From positions 1-46,941 of the forward strand of contig JANNRA010000116.1 in the NCBI GenBank assembly GCA_031401035.1: a stretch of 46,941 bases of DNA, written 5' to 3'. This document shows, piece by piece, positions 39,255-46,941 of this stretch. Within the stretch, counting starts at the first letter, position 1, and every line of letters starts with the position of its first letter. The translations under genes were made by a program, and so were the position numbers. Below the pieces are notes generated by a model. The model was not told the origin of the DNA. It did not search any database and saw only the letters and a program-made list of their open reading frames with translations. Origin of the DNA: JANNRA01 sp031401035. GTDB taxonomy: Bacteria; Desulfobacterota; Binatia; HRBIN30; CADEER01.

Positions 39255-40727
39255 ATGAGTTTCTTCCGCCGCAAGACCGTCAAGCAACTGCAGACCGAGG
39301 CCGCCGGTGGAAGTCTCCGGCGCGCGCTCGGGCCCGTCAACCTGACCGCGCTCGGCATCGGCGCCATCATCGGCGCCGGTATCTTCGTGCTCACCGGCCA
39401 GGCGGCGGCCCAGTATGCCGGCCCGGCGATCGTCTACTCGTTCCTGCTCGCCGGTCTGGCCTGCGCCTTCGCCGGCCTGTGCTACGCCGAGTTCTCGGCA
39501 ATGATCCCCGCCGCCGGCTCGGCGTACACGTACAGCTACGCGACGCTCGGCGAGCTGTTCGCCTGGATCATCGGCTGGGACCTGATTCTCGAATACCTCT
39601 TCGCCTCGGCCACCGTGGCCGTCGGCTGGTCCGGGTACGTGGTCTCGCTGCTCAAGGACTGGGGCATCGAGATCCCCGCCCAGTACGCGTCGGCCCCTTA
39701 CAACCACATCGTGCCGGCGGATGCGGGCTGGAACGTCTGGCGCATCTTCACCGAGGGCTGGACGGCGACGGGCGCGGTGCTGAACGTCCCGGCGATGCTC
39801 ATCGTGGCCCTCGTGACCATCCTGCTGGTGGTCGGCATCAAGGAATCAGCGCGCTTCAACAACGTCATCGTCGCCATCAAACTGGCGGTGATCCTCGCCT
39901 TCGTCGGCTTCGGCATGTTCTACGTCAACGTCGACAACTGGCAGCCCTTCGTGCCGCCGGCCGAGGGCGAGGGCCGCTACGGCTGGGACGGCGTGGTGCG
40001 CGGCGCCGGGGTGATCTTCTTCGCCTACATCGGCTTCGACGCCGTCTCGACCACCGCGCAGGAGGTGCGCAACCCGCAGCGCGACATGCCGATCGGCATC
40101 CTCGGATCGCTGGCGTTGTGCACGGTGCTCTACGTGGCGGTGGCGCTGGTACTCACCGGCATCGTCGACTATCGCCAGCTCAACGTCCCCGATCCGATCG
40201 CCGTCGGCATCAACGCCGCCGGGCCCGAGTTGGCGTGGCTGCGCAGCGTCGTCAAGATCGGCGCCGTCGCCGGCCTCTCGTCGGTGATTCTGGTGATGCT
40301 GCTCGGCCAACCGCGCATCTTCTACGCCATGGCCCAAGACGGCCTGCTGCCGCCGGCCTTTGCCTCGGTGCACCCGATCTTTCGCACGCCGTGGGTGGCG
40401 ACGCTGCTCACCGGCGGCGTCGCGATGATCGTCGCCGGCCTCCTGCCCATCGGTCTGCTCGGCGAGTTGGTGTCGATCGGCACGCTGCTCGCCTTCGTCA
40501 TCGTCTGCGTCGGCGTCCTGGTGCTGCGCTACACCGATCCCGACCTGCCGCGACCGTTCCGCGCCCCGTTCGTCCCCTTCGTGCCGATCGCCGGGGCCCT
40601 CACCTGCGGCTACCTGATGCTCGGCCTGCCGGTCGATACCTGGGCGCGCCTGCTGGTGTGGATGCTGCTCGGTCTGGCGATCTACCTGCTCTACGGGCGG
40701 CGGCACTCGAAACTGGTTCCCCGCTGA
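39255..40727 (+). CDS. APC-family amino acid permease (cationic amino acid transporter-like)
   Basis: This 490-residue transporter has about 12 to 14 membrane helices. The N-terminal LGIGAIIGAGIFVLTG and the IGFDAVSTTAQEVRNPQRDMP segment match the CAT/YhdG group of the APC superfamily, which exchange or import amino acids with protons. The ATG at 39255 follows AAGGGA by a few bases and lies 10 bases after the GST stop. Substrate unknown. Confidence 0.93.
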   Translation: MSFFRRKTVKQLQTEAAGGSLRRALGPVNLTALGIGAIIGAGIFVLTGQAAAQYAGPAIVYSFLLAGLACAFAGLCYAEFSAMIPAAGSAYTYSYATLGELFAWIIGWDLILEYLFASATVAVGWSGYVVSLLKDWGIEIPAQYASAPYNHIVPADAGWNVWRIFTEGWTATGAVLNVPAMLIVALVTILLVVGIKESARFNNVIVAIKLAVILAFVGFGMFYVNVDNWQPFVPPAEGEGRYGWDGVVRGAGVIFFAYIGFDAVSTTAQEVRNPQRDMPIGILGSLALCTVLYVAVALVLTGIVDYRQLNVPDPIAVGINAAGPELAWLRSVVKIGAVAGLSSVILVMLLGQPRIFYAMAQDGLLPPAFASVHPIFRTPWVATLLTGGVAMIVAGLLPIGLLGELVSIGTLLAFVIVCVGVLVLRYTDPDLPRPFRAPFVPFVPIAGALTCGYLMLGLPVDTWARLLVWMLLGLAIYLLYGRRHSKLVPR

Positions 40728-40839
40728 GCGCCGGGGCTCCCGACCCCCGGACTTTCCGGGCCGGACCCCCTTGCCGCACCCCTGCCGGGCAACGATAACG
40801 TCAAATGAAAAGCTTTCCACGGCACATGATGGAGGGGGC

Positions 40840-42612
40840 ATGGAATACAGGATCAGCGGCCTGACGATCGCGTTCTTCGTCGTCGCATCGGCGCTTTCCG
40901 CACCCGCCGCCGTCACGTCCATGCGCACAACCTCCCTCGGGGTACGGGACGATGTGTCAGACCCCAGCCGGCGCAAGCTGCGCTTCCGCGCCGTCACCAG
41001 CAGGGACGCGGCGGCCAATCGCATCGTCGCGCCGGTGCCCGGCGGCGCCGCGGATCCGACCATCGTCGGCGCCGTGTTGACGGTCGAGAACGCCGCCGGC
41101 AGCGGCGAACGCGCCCAGATCGCGCTGCCGGCGGCGGGCTGGACGCGGCGCGGCACGACAACCAACCCGCAGGGCTACCTCTACCGCGAGGCAACCCCCG
41201 GCGCGGCGATCAGCAAGGTGCTGCTGAGGGACGACCTGCTGCGCGTGCGCGGTGGCGGCGCCGCGTTCGCCTACACCCTCGACGAGTCGCAGCAGGGCCG
41301 CGTCGGCCTGCGCCTCGATAGCGGCGCCGACGCCTGGTGCGCCGAGGCGCCGGCGCGCGCCAGCGGCAGTCCGCCGAGCACGGCCAACAACGACGCGCCC
41401 GAGCGGTTCGAGGCGGCCGGCAACAGCCCCGCCCCGGCGGCCTGCGCCATCGGCCCGCGTTTCGCCCTGACGGTGCAGAACGGCTACGGGTCGGGCGCCT
41501 ATCCGGTCGGCGCGACCGTGCACGTCTGGGCCGCGCTCGATCCCGCCGATCAGCTGCTCAGTGGCTGGAGCGGCGACGCCGCGCTGCTTGTCGAGCCGCT
41601 CGAGTGGCATACGACGCTGGTCATGCCGGCGCGCGACGCGACGGTCGACGCCGCGATCGTCGACCGACCGACAGCGCTGGCGGTGAGCCAGTTCAGCGGC
41701 CCGAACGGTACGCCGAAGACCGTGCGCCGCTTCATCCCGCCGGCGCCGCGCGGCCTGGTGTTGATCCTGCACGGCAGCGGCGGCAGCGCCAACTTCATCA
41801 CCAGCACCGAGGCCTTCGCGGTGGCGCTGCGGCTGATCGAGAGCGGCTACGGCGTCCTCGGCACGGAAGCCGAGGAGGCGATGGTCGGCGATCTCGACGG
41901 CGACGGCAAGGAGCGCTGGAACGCCGCCCTGACCGTCGGCAACCTCGATCTGGCGACGCTCGATGCGCTGGTCGCCGACCTGCGCGGTAGCGGCGCGATC
42001 GGCGCAGCGACGCCGCTCTTCGCCCTCGGCATGTCGAACGGCGGCAGCATGGCGGTGACACTGGGAGCGGGCGACGCCTCGGCGTTGGCGCCGGTGTTTC
42101 CCAACCTGACCTTCGCCGCCGTCATCTCCCACAGCGCCAGTGCGCGCGCCGCGTCGGTGGCCGTGACGACGACGCCGTCGGCGTGGTTCATGTGCCAGAA
42201 CGACGACAACGAGAACGTCGGCAGCGCCGGCAACGCCGACGCCGCCGCCAACAGCGCCACGCTGGCCGGCCGCGGCGTGCCGACGCTCTACGACGAGCAC
42301 CCGGCCTCGCCGCTCTACGACGCGCGCTTCGAGCGCATCGGACTGTCCAGCGGCACCTCGGCGGCGCTCGCCGCCGATCTTGGCGCGGCGGGTTTCGTCG
42401 ACGCCGACGGGTTCTTCACCCTCGGCACCGACGCGCTGACCGCCGCCGTGCTGGCGATGCCGTCGCTGGCGCCGGCGCTCGCCGCCCTGTCGCCGGCCCA
42501 GCAACGCAACGTCGTCGACCAGCTGCGCGCCATGCAGGCCGAACACCAGATGTTCTCCGACTGGGCGGCGCGCGCGGCGGCGTGGTTCGACACGCACGGC
42601 GCGCTGCCGTGA
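40840..42612 (+). CDS. Secreted alpha/beta-hydrolase (esterase/polyester depolymerase-like)
   Basis: This 590-residue protein has an N-terminal signal peptide (ISGLTIAFFVVASALSAPAA) and a ~270-residue beta-rich region. The C-terminal alpha/beta-hydrolase domain has the oxyanion loop LILHGSGGSANF and nucleophile S399 in ALGMSNGGSMA (G-x-S-x-G-G), with a likely late His in AEHQMFSDW. The G-M-S-N-G-G elbow is seen in poly(3-hydroxyalkanoate) depolymerase and feruloyl esterase-type enzymes. ATG 40840 follows GGAGGGGG. The substrate is unknown. Confidence 0.85.
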   Translation: MEYRISGLTIAFFVVASALSAPAAVTSMRTTSLGVRDDVSDPSRRKLRFRAVTSRDAAANRIVAPVPGGAADPTIVGAVLTVENAAGSGERAQIALPAAGWTRRGTTTNPQGYLYREATPGAAISKVLLRDDLLRVRGGGAAFAYTLDESQQGRVGLRLDSGADAWCAEAPARASGSPPSTANNDAPERFEAAGNSPAPAACAIGPRFALTVQNGYGSGAYPVGATVHVWAALDPADQLLSGWSGDAALLVEPLEWHTTLVMPARDATVDAAIVDRPTALAVSQFSGPNGTPKTVRRFIPPAPRGLVLILHGSGGSANFITSTEAFAVALRLIESGYGVLGTEAEEAMVGDLDGDGKERWNAALTVGNLDLATLDALVADLRGSGAIGAATPLFALGMSNGGSMAVTLGAGDASALAPVFPNLTFAAVISHSASARAASVAVTTTPSAWFMCQNDDNENVGSAGNADAAANSATLAGRGVPTLYDEHPASPLYDARFERIGLSSGTSAALAADLGAAGFVDADGFFTLGTDALTAAVLAMPSLAPALAALSPAQQRNVVDQLRAMQAEHQMFSDWAARAAAWFDTHGALP

Positions 42613-42677
42613 TCCGAGCCTGGGCGGCCGACAGCGCGTCGGATCGCACCCGCGATCGCTGTTGGCGTCGATGTGGA

Positions 42678-42706
42678 TTGACAGCCTCTTGGCATCACGC
42701 CATTCT
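42678..42706 (+). promoter_or_regulatory. Candidate promoter of toxin-antitoxin pair 2 (leaderless geometry)
   Basis: A perfect -35 TTGACA at 42678-42683 is followed after 17 bases by a weak -10, CATTCT (42701-42706). A start seven bases later would be at 42713, the A of the ATG. There is no Shine-Dalgarno sequence, so the mRNA may be leaderless. Same geometry as pair 1. Confidence 0.45.
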
Positions 42707-42712
42707 AGCCTT

Positions 42713-42991
42713 ATGAAAACGGCGCCGGTCACGGATCTGAAGAACCGCCTGAGTCACTACCTGCGTCTCGTCGCGCGCGGCGAGAATGTGACCGTCCTCG
42801 ATCGTGGGCGGCCGGTCGCCCGCCTGACCCGGGTCGAGTCGGATGACAGCGAATTGGACGCGCTGGTCGCCGCCGGTCTGGCGCGACCGCCGCTGACGCC
42901 CCTGCCGGAGGATTTCTTGGTGCGCGACCTGCCCCGACCGCGGCTGTCGGTCGTGCAGGCCCTGATCGAGGATCGCGCCGACCGCTTTTGA
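42713..42991 (+). CDS. Type II antitoxin, Phd/YefM family
   Basis: This 92-residue antitoxin has the Phd/YefM N-terminal fold (APVTDLKNRLSHYLRLVARG, VTVLDRGRPVARL), which binds operator DNA, and a C-terminal tail that neutralises the toxin. ATG 42713 is chosen; the frame continues upstream without family residues. It overlaps the PIN-domain toxin gene (TTGA). Confidence 0.92.
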   Translation: MKTAPVTDLKNRLSHYLRLVARGENVTVLDRGRPVARLTRVESDDSELDALVAAGLARPPLTPLPEDFLVRDLPRPRLSVVQALIEDRADRF

Positions 42992-43416
42992 CCGTGCGCT
43001 ACTGGGACGCCTCAGCCCTGGTATCGCTGTGCCTTGCCGAGGAGGCGACCGCATCGCTGCGCGGTCTCGCCGCCGCCGGCCTCGCCACGTGGGCCGTCTC
43101 ATCGGTCGAGATCGCCTCGGCCATCGAGCGCCGCACGCGCGAGGGACATCTGACCCAGACCGAGCAGGCGGCGGCGCGCGCCGCCCTGCTCCAGTTGGCG
43201 GCGGCGTGGACCGAGATTTCGGCTCTCGCGCCGGTGCGCGACCGCGCTCTGCGACTGGTTGCGACGCACGCCGTGCGGGCCGCCGACGCGATGCAGCTCG
43301 GCGCGGCCCTGGTCGCCGTCGCGGATCGCCCCGCCGGACACGCCTTCGTCTGCGCCGATCGCCGCCTGCGCGAGGCGGCCGCGCGCGAAGGGTTCGTCGT
43401 CCTCCCCGACCAGTGA
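42988..43416 (+). CDS. vapC: Type II toxin, PIN-domain ribonuclease (VapC family)
   Basis: This 142-residue PIN-domain RNase has the acidic active site D7 (YWDASAL), E41 (SSVEIASAIE), D100 (RAADAMQLGAAL) and D124 (VCADRRLREAA). VapC toxins cut initiator tRNA or rRNA in a Mg-dependent way. A TTG at 42988 overlaps the antitoxin stop; a GTG at 42994 is an alternative start two codons later. Confidence 0.92.
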   Translation: MTVRYWDASALVSLCLAEEATASLRGLAAAGLATWAVSSVEIASAIERRTREGHLTQTEQAAARAALLQLAAAWTEISALAPVRDRALRLVATHAVRAADAMQLGAALVAVADRPAGHAFVCADRRLREAAAREGFVVLPDQ

Positions 43417-43434
43417 CGGGGGCGCGGCCCGCCG

Positions 43435-43785
43435 TCAGTTCAGCGGGGCGCCGCCGATCGGCGCATCGTCGTCTTCCTGGCCGACCGCCGCACCGCCCAT
43501 CGCCGGGCCGCCGACCGGGGCGTCGTCGTCCTCCTGACCGACCGCGGCGCCACCCATTGCCGGGCCGCCGACCGGGGCGTCGTCGTCTTCCTGGCCGACC
43601 GCCGCGCCGCCCATCGCCGGGCCGCCGACCGCCGCGTCGTCGTCCTCCTGCCCGACCGCCGCACCGCCGACGGCCGCGCCGCCGATCGGGCCGTCGTCCT
43701 CGCCGATCGGCTGGGCGAGCGCAACAGTGGACCACAGGAGCAGGACGGCGACGAGAATCGAAGGGGTGTGCATAACGCATCTCAT
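43435..43785 (-). CDS. Small secreted acidic repeat protein
   Basis: This 116-residue protein (or 112 from ATG 43773) has a signal peptide (ILVAVLLLWSTVALAQ) and then little but four 19-residue repeats of the form GGPAMGGAAVGQEDDDAPV. The EDDD clusters give high negative charge and could bind metal. I recognise no family. Such repeats can form a surface coat or a spacer. It ends 18 bases from the VapC stop on the opposite strand. Confidence 0.68.
   Translation of the reverse strand: MRCVMHTPSILVAVLLLWSTVALAQPIGEDDGPIGGAAVGGAAVGQEDDDAAVGGPAMGGAAVGQEDDDAPVGGPAMGGAAVGQEDDDAPVGGPAMGGAAVGQEDDDAPIGGAPLN
43456..43683 (-). repeat. Four tandem 57-bp coding repeats
   Basis: Four 57-base units encode the 19-residue repeat of the small secreted protein. 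The units differ at a few third positions and in the APV/AAV/API ends. Near-identity suggests recent expansion and possible length variation between strains. Confidence 0.85.
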
Positions 43786-43830
43786 ACTCCGCCGACACGC
43801 AGCGCGAAACCGAGAACCGCCGCTGTTGCT

Positions 43831-43903
43831 GGCGCCACCCCGTCGGCGCCGGTTGCATTGCTGTGCTGTCGCGCCATCCAACCGGCGCCGACGGGGTGGC
43901 GCC
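43831..43903. repeat. Perfect 25-bp inverted repeat (73-bp palindrome)
   Basis: Bases 43831-43855 and 43879-43903 are perfect inverses (arm beginning GGCGCCACCCCGTCGG) around a 23-base loop. It lies in the 207-base gap between the divergent repeat-protein and GST genes. Because it sits upstream of both it is not a terminator; it may be a dispersed palindrome or a regulatory structure. Confidence 0.85.
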
Positions 43904-43992
43904 CACCGAGGGACCGCGCGACCACCAGGTGCCCCACGATCTGGCGCGGCCGTCGGTTGACTCTGGGCGACGCCCCTGCGAGCGGGAATCGC

Positions 43993-44868
43993 ATGCGCCT
44001 TGCCGAAGATCAGGTGACCACCGCCGAGGTGAAGGACTGGCGCGGCCTGCACCTGCTGCATTTCGCCACGTCGTCGTGCTCGCAGAAGGTGCGCATCCTG
44101 CTCGGCGAGAAGGGCATCGACTGGATCTCGCATCCGGTCAACCTCGCCCGGCACGAGAACGCGACGCCGTGGTTTCTCGGCATCAACCCGCGCGGCGTCC
44201 TGCCGGTGCTGGTGCACGACGGCGTCGTGCACGTCGAGAGCAACGACATCATGGAGTATCTCGACACCCAGGTGCCCTCCGCCGCGCCGCCGTTGCTGCC
44301 GCGCGACGAGGCGGAGCGACAGGTGGCGCGCGCGTCCCTGGCGCGCGAGGACGCGCTGCATCAGGCGCTGCGGACCATCACCATGGGATTCCTGGTGCCG
44401 GTCGCCGCGGCGCGCAAGCCGCCGCGCACCCTCGAAACCTATGAGCACGGTGGCGCCGCCGACGAGCACCGCGCGCGCGCGGTCGCCTGGTGGCGCGACT
44501 TCGCGCGCCAGGGCGTGCCGCGTGCCGACGCCCTGGAGGCCGCCGCCGCCTTTGCGGCCGCGTTCGCGGAACTCGACGTGCAGCTCGGCACGCGGCCGTG
44601 GCTGCTCGGCGACCGCATCTCGCTGCTCGAGATCGCCTGGTTCATCTCGCTGCACCGGCTGGTCCTCGCCGGCTACCCGCTGGCTCGCCATGCGCGCCTC
44701 CAGGCGCACTACGCGCGACTGCGCCAGCGGCCGGCTTTTGCGCGCGAGATCGGCGCCGGCGGTGCCGTGGCGCTGCTGATGCGCGGCTACGCGCGCTATC
44801 GCCGACTGACCCGCCGCACGCTCGCCGACCTCCTCGCGGAGGGCGCCGACGCGGGCGCGCCGCGTTAG
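43993..44868 (+). CDS. Glutathione S-transferase family protein
   Basis: This 291-residue GST has the thioredoxin-like N-terminus (LHLLHFATSSCSQKVRILLG, with SSCS at the catalytic Ser/Cys position; NPRGVLPVLVHDGVVHVESN is the cis-Pro and Glu-Ser motif). The C-terminal helical domain includes RPWLLGDRISLLEIAWFISL. It is likely a Ser- or Cys-type bacterial GST. ATG 43993 begins the conserved region; upstream open sequence includes the palindrome and is not protein-like. Confidence 0.88.
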   Translation: MRLAEDQVTTAEVKDWRGLHLLHFATSSCSQKVRILLGEKGIDWISHPVNLARHENATPWFLGINPRGVLPVLVHDGVVHVESNDIMEYLDTQVPSAAPPLLPRDEAERQVARASLAREDALHQALRTITMGFLVPVAAARKPPRTLETYEHGGAADEHRARAVAWWRDFARQGVPRADALEAAAAFAAAFAELDVQLGTRPWLLGDRISLLEIAWFISLHRLVLAGYPLARHARLQAHYARLRQRPAFAREIGAGGAVALLMRGYARYRRLTRRTLADLLAEGADAGAPR

Positions 44869-44888
44869 GCGGGCCCGCGGAGACTCGC

Positions 44889-45563
44889 TCAGGAGAGGAT
44901 CTTGCGCCCCGCCGCGACGACCGTCTCCGCCGTCGCCTTGGCGTCGAGCAGCGGCGACTGCGGCACCTGGCGGCCCTTCTCCACCGCCGCCCGGGAACCG
45001 ATCGCCGCCAGCCAACGCTGCAGGTGGTCGAGGCCTTCCACCTCGACGCCCGACCACGGGTAGGTGTGCACCCAACTCCAGTTGGCGATGTCGGCGATCG
45101 AGTAGTCGCCGGCGAGGAACTCCTGCGTCGCCAGGCGCGTGTTCAATACCTCGAACAGGCGGCGGCTCTCGCGCTGGTAGCGCTCGATGGCGAACGGGAT
45201 CTTCTCCGGCGCGTAGCGGAAGAAGACGTTCGCCTGGCCCATCATCGGCCCGATGCCGCCCATCTGGAACATCAGCCACTGCATCACCAGCGAGCGGCCC
45301 TTGGCATCGGTGGGCATGAGTCGGCCGGTCTTCTCGGCCAGGTAGACGAGGATGGCGCCGGATTCAAAGACGGCGAAATCGCTGCCGTCGTGGTCGACGA
45401 TGGTCGGAATGCGCCCGTTCGGATTGAGCGCGACGTACCACTCCTCCTTCTGCTCGAGCGTCTGCAGGGCGATCGGCTGGACGGTGTACGGCAGCGCCAG
45501 CTCCTCGAGGGCGATCGAGACCTTCCAACCGTTCGGTGTCGGTGAAGTATAGAGGGTGATCAT
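44889..45563 (-). CDS. Glutathione S-transferase (YghU/Ure2p-like)
   Basis: This 224-residue GST starts MITLYTSPTPNGWKVSIALE, typical of the nu-class/YghU group. It has NPNGRIPTIVDHDGSDFAVF and the ESGAILVYLAEKTGRL glutathione-binding motif, and AGDYSIADIANWSWVHTY in the helical domain. These proteins reduce disulfides or peroxides using two glutathiones. It converges on the preceding GST and probably shares a transcript with the esterase gene upstream. Confidence 0.93.
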   Translation of the reverse strand: MITLYTSPTPNGWKVSIALEELALPYTVQPIALQTLEQKEEWYVALNPNGRIPTIVDHDGSDFAVFESGAILVYLAEKTGRLMPTDAKGRSLVMQWLMFQMGGIGPMMGQANVFFRYAPEKIPFAIERYQRESRRLFEVLNTRLATQEFLAGDYSIADIANWSWVHTYPWSGVEVEGLDHLQRWLAAIGSRAAVEKGRQVPQSPLLDAKATAETVVAAGRKILS

Positions 45564-45591
45564 CGCTGGCTCCTCTGACCGGCCCGTGCGC

Positions 45592-46773
45592 TCAGCGCAG
45601 CGAGGCGTAGGTGGCGTCGAGCAGCGCCGTGGCGCGCGGGTCGAGCAGGATGTGCGGGCCGAGGCGGTTGGGGGTGTAGCCGAAGCCGATCTTGGCCGCC
45701 GGGTCGGCGCAGCCGAGGGCGCCGCCGGCGCCGGGATGGCCGAAGGCGCCGGGGTTGGGGCCGAAGCGGGCATCGGCGCGCTCCTGCGACAGCATGACGC
45801 CGAGGCCGAAGCGGGTGGGCACCTGGAGGACCAGGTCCGGGCCGTTCGACTGCAGCGTGCGCAGGCGCTCGATGCCGGCGCCGTCGAGGACGTGCGCGCC
45901 GGCGAGATCGCCGCCGCGCGCCAGCGCGCCGTACACGCGCGCCAGGTCGCGGGCGCCGCCGTGCCCGTTGGCGCCGGGGATCTCGGCGCTGCGCCAGTCC
46001 GCGTTGTTGACGCCGAGCGCCATCGAGGGCGGGTTCATGAACGCGCGCGCGGTCATGCTGTTCGGGTCGGCGAGGATCACCTGGGCGAGACCCAGAGCGT
46101 CGGCGGGCAGCTCGTCGCCGGGGGCCAGCGCCAGCTCGCTCAGCTCGGCGACCCGATCATGCTCGGCCGCCGCCAGGCCGATGTGGAAATCGAGGCCGAG
46201 CGGGCGGGCGATCTCGTCGCGAAAGTAGGTGCCGAGGCTGCGCCCGTCGATGCGCCGCACCACTTCACCGACCAGCCAGCCGAAGGTGACGGCGTGATAC
46301 CCGTGCGCCGTGCCCGGCTCCCACCACGGCTCCTCGGCGGCGAGCGCCGCGGTGATCATGCCCCAGTCGTAGAGCGCCTCGGGCGGAAGCAGTTCGCGTA
46401 CCGCCGGCACGGCGGCGCGATGGCTGAGCAGCCAGCACACCGGAATGCGCGCCTTGCCGCGCGCCGCGAACTCCGGCCAGTAGTCGGCCACCGGCGCGTC
46501 GAGATCGAGGCGGCCGCGTTCGACCAGCTGGTGCGCGCAGAGCGCCGCCATCGCCTTGGTGCACGAGTAGACGTTGGCGATCGTGTCGCGCTGCCACGGC
46601 TTGCTGCGCGCCTGATCGGCCCACCCCGCCCACAGATCGACGACGGTCTCGCCGTCGTGCACCACCGCCAGCGCCGCTCCGACCTCGCGTCCGCGCCGGA
46701 AGTTGGCCGCGAACGCCTCGCGCACCGGCGCGAACCGCGCCGCGCACTCGCCGTGGATCTCGATGTCGCTCAT
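45592..46773 (-). CDS. Serine beta-lactamase-like esterase (class C/EstB family)
   Basis: This 393-residue protein has the S-x-x-K nucleophile motif S70-C-T-K73 (NVYSCTKAMAAL), the second Tyr motif GTAHGYHAVTFGW (Y159) and the third GHPGAGGALG. These three match the EstB-type esterase/beta-lactamase family, which hydrolyses short esters and rarely beta-lactams. There is no obvious signal peptide from ATG 46773, suggesting a cytoplasmic esterase rather than a resistance enzyme. It may be co-transcribed with the GST 28 bases downstream. Confidence 0.93.
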   Translation of the reverse strand: MSDIEIHGECAARFAPVREAFAANFRRGREVGAALAVVHDGETVVDLWAGWADQARSKPWQRDTIANVYSCTKAMAALCAHQLVERGRLDLDAPVADYWPEFAARGKARIPVCWLLSHRAAVPAVRELLPPEALYDWGMITAALAAEEPWWEPGTAHGYHAVTFGWLVGEVVRRIDGRSLGTYFRDEIARPLGLDFHIGLAAAEHDRVAELSELALAPGDELPADALGLAQVILADPNSMTARAFMNPPSMALGVNNADWRSAEIPGANGHGGARDLARVYGALARGGDLAGAHVLDGAGIERLRTLQSNGPDLVLQVPTRFGLGVMLSQERADARFGPNPGAFGHPGAGGALGCADPAAKIGFGYTPNRLGPHILLDPRATALLDATYASLR

Positions 46774-46941
46774 CGCTCGGTTATGGCCGATGCAGGCGGG
46801 CCGGAACAAGCGACAGGGAGAAAGGGGGACGGAGAAAGGGGGACGTAGGGGCGGTAAGGGCACATAGGAACCGAAATTACCGGTTAGCCCCCAACGACCC
46901 CAATGTCCTGAACCCCCTCACGCCCGGGGTTGGGGGCGGGG
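46774..46941. other. Right contig end with short direct repeat and homopolymer tail
   Basis: A direct repeat (GGAGAAAGGGGGACG twice) lies at about 46818-46845, followed by AT-richer sequence and then C/G runs to the end. No gene is visible. The last ~40 bases look like a degraded contig end, as at the left side. Confidence 0.45.

Noticed and set aside
43456..43683. CRISPR array
   Set aside because: The repeats are contiguous 57-base coding units without unique spacers and lie in a signal-peptide protein.
43831..43903. Integron attC site
   Set aside because: The arms are perfect and lack the conserved GTTRRRY ends and unpaired extrahelical bases; no integrase gene is present.
45592..46773. 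Beta-lactam resistance gene
   Set aside because: No export signal, and the motifs fit EstB-like esterases better.
1..46941. tRNA or rRNA genes
   Set aside because: No tRNA-like T-loop with matching stems and no conserved rRNA stretch was seen by eye; a tRNAscan or Rfam run would settle it.

Overview
The window is about 47 kb of very GC-rich DNA (most third codon positions are G or C) with dense genes, frequent 1-4 base start/stop overlaps and several GTG or TTG starts. An HtrB/LpxL-type acyltransferase, lipoprotein and C-terminal sorting signals and an SPFH protein point to a Gram-negative bacterium. Thr-Pro linkers joined to a 'CPGDC-GD' dockerin-like module, a CRTAC1/UnbV lipoprotein and many radical SAM, PhyH and GST genes resemble uncultured deltaproteobacterial or Binatia-type genomes. 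That placement is an inference, because no marker gene was compared. The first ~110 and last ~50 bases look like low-quality contig ends.

Region A (136-13685, continuing in 15119-22644) looks like a biosynthetic locus for an unusual membrane lipid or polyene. It has a PaaK-like adenylating enzyme, a lipid-kinase-like gene, two pairs of ketosynthases, a FabG reductase and a ThiH-like radical SAM enzyme. In each pair the first ketosynthase has an intact Cys-His-His site and the second has lost it (chain-length-factor-like). A polysaccharide-deacetylase-like gene, a UPF0104 membrane protein, an ICMT-like methyltransferase and a B12-binding radical SAM enzyme follow. After a small accessory island come a CRTAC1-type lipoprotein gene broken by one in-frame TGA, a vanadium-haloperoxidase-like gene, two more B12-binding radical SAM enzymes and a PlsC acyltransferase. 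No acyl carrier protein or dehydratase is in the window, so the pathway must borrow them or the locus extends to the left.

The island (13686-15118) holds a UvrD-type helicase remnant, a RelE/HigB-HigA-type toxin-antitoxin pair, an IS1595-type transposase remnant and a diverged copy of the 3' end of the upstream radical SAM gene.

Region B (22717-30792) has an SPFH-domain protein with three internal repeats and a large BTAD/AAA/TPR regulator. The regulator is divergent, across a palindromic operator candidate, from a two-gene operon for Thr/Pro-rich surface proteins.

Region C (30956-46773) has a lipid A-type acyltransferase, a GT2 glycosyltransferase, RsmE, a DJ-1/PfpI protein and an overlapping GNAT-HAD-GNAT run. 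A uracil-DNA glycosylase pseudogene follows, split by a 241-bp palindromic element whose removal with one target copy restores the reading frame. Then come a dockerin-like secreted protein, a PhyH-GST-permease operon, a secreted alpha/beta hydrolase, a Phd/VapC-type toxin-antitoxin pair, a 19-residue-repeat acidic secreted protein, two GSTs and a serine beta-lactamase-like esterase. No tRNA, rRNA or CRISPR array was seen.
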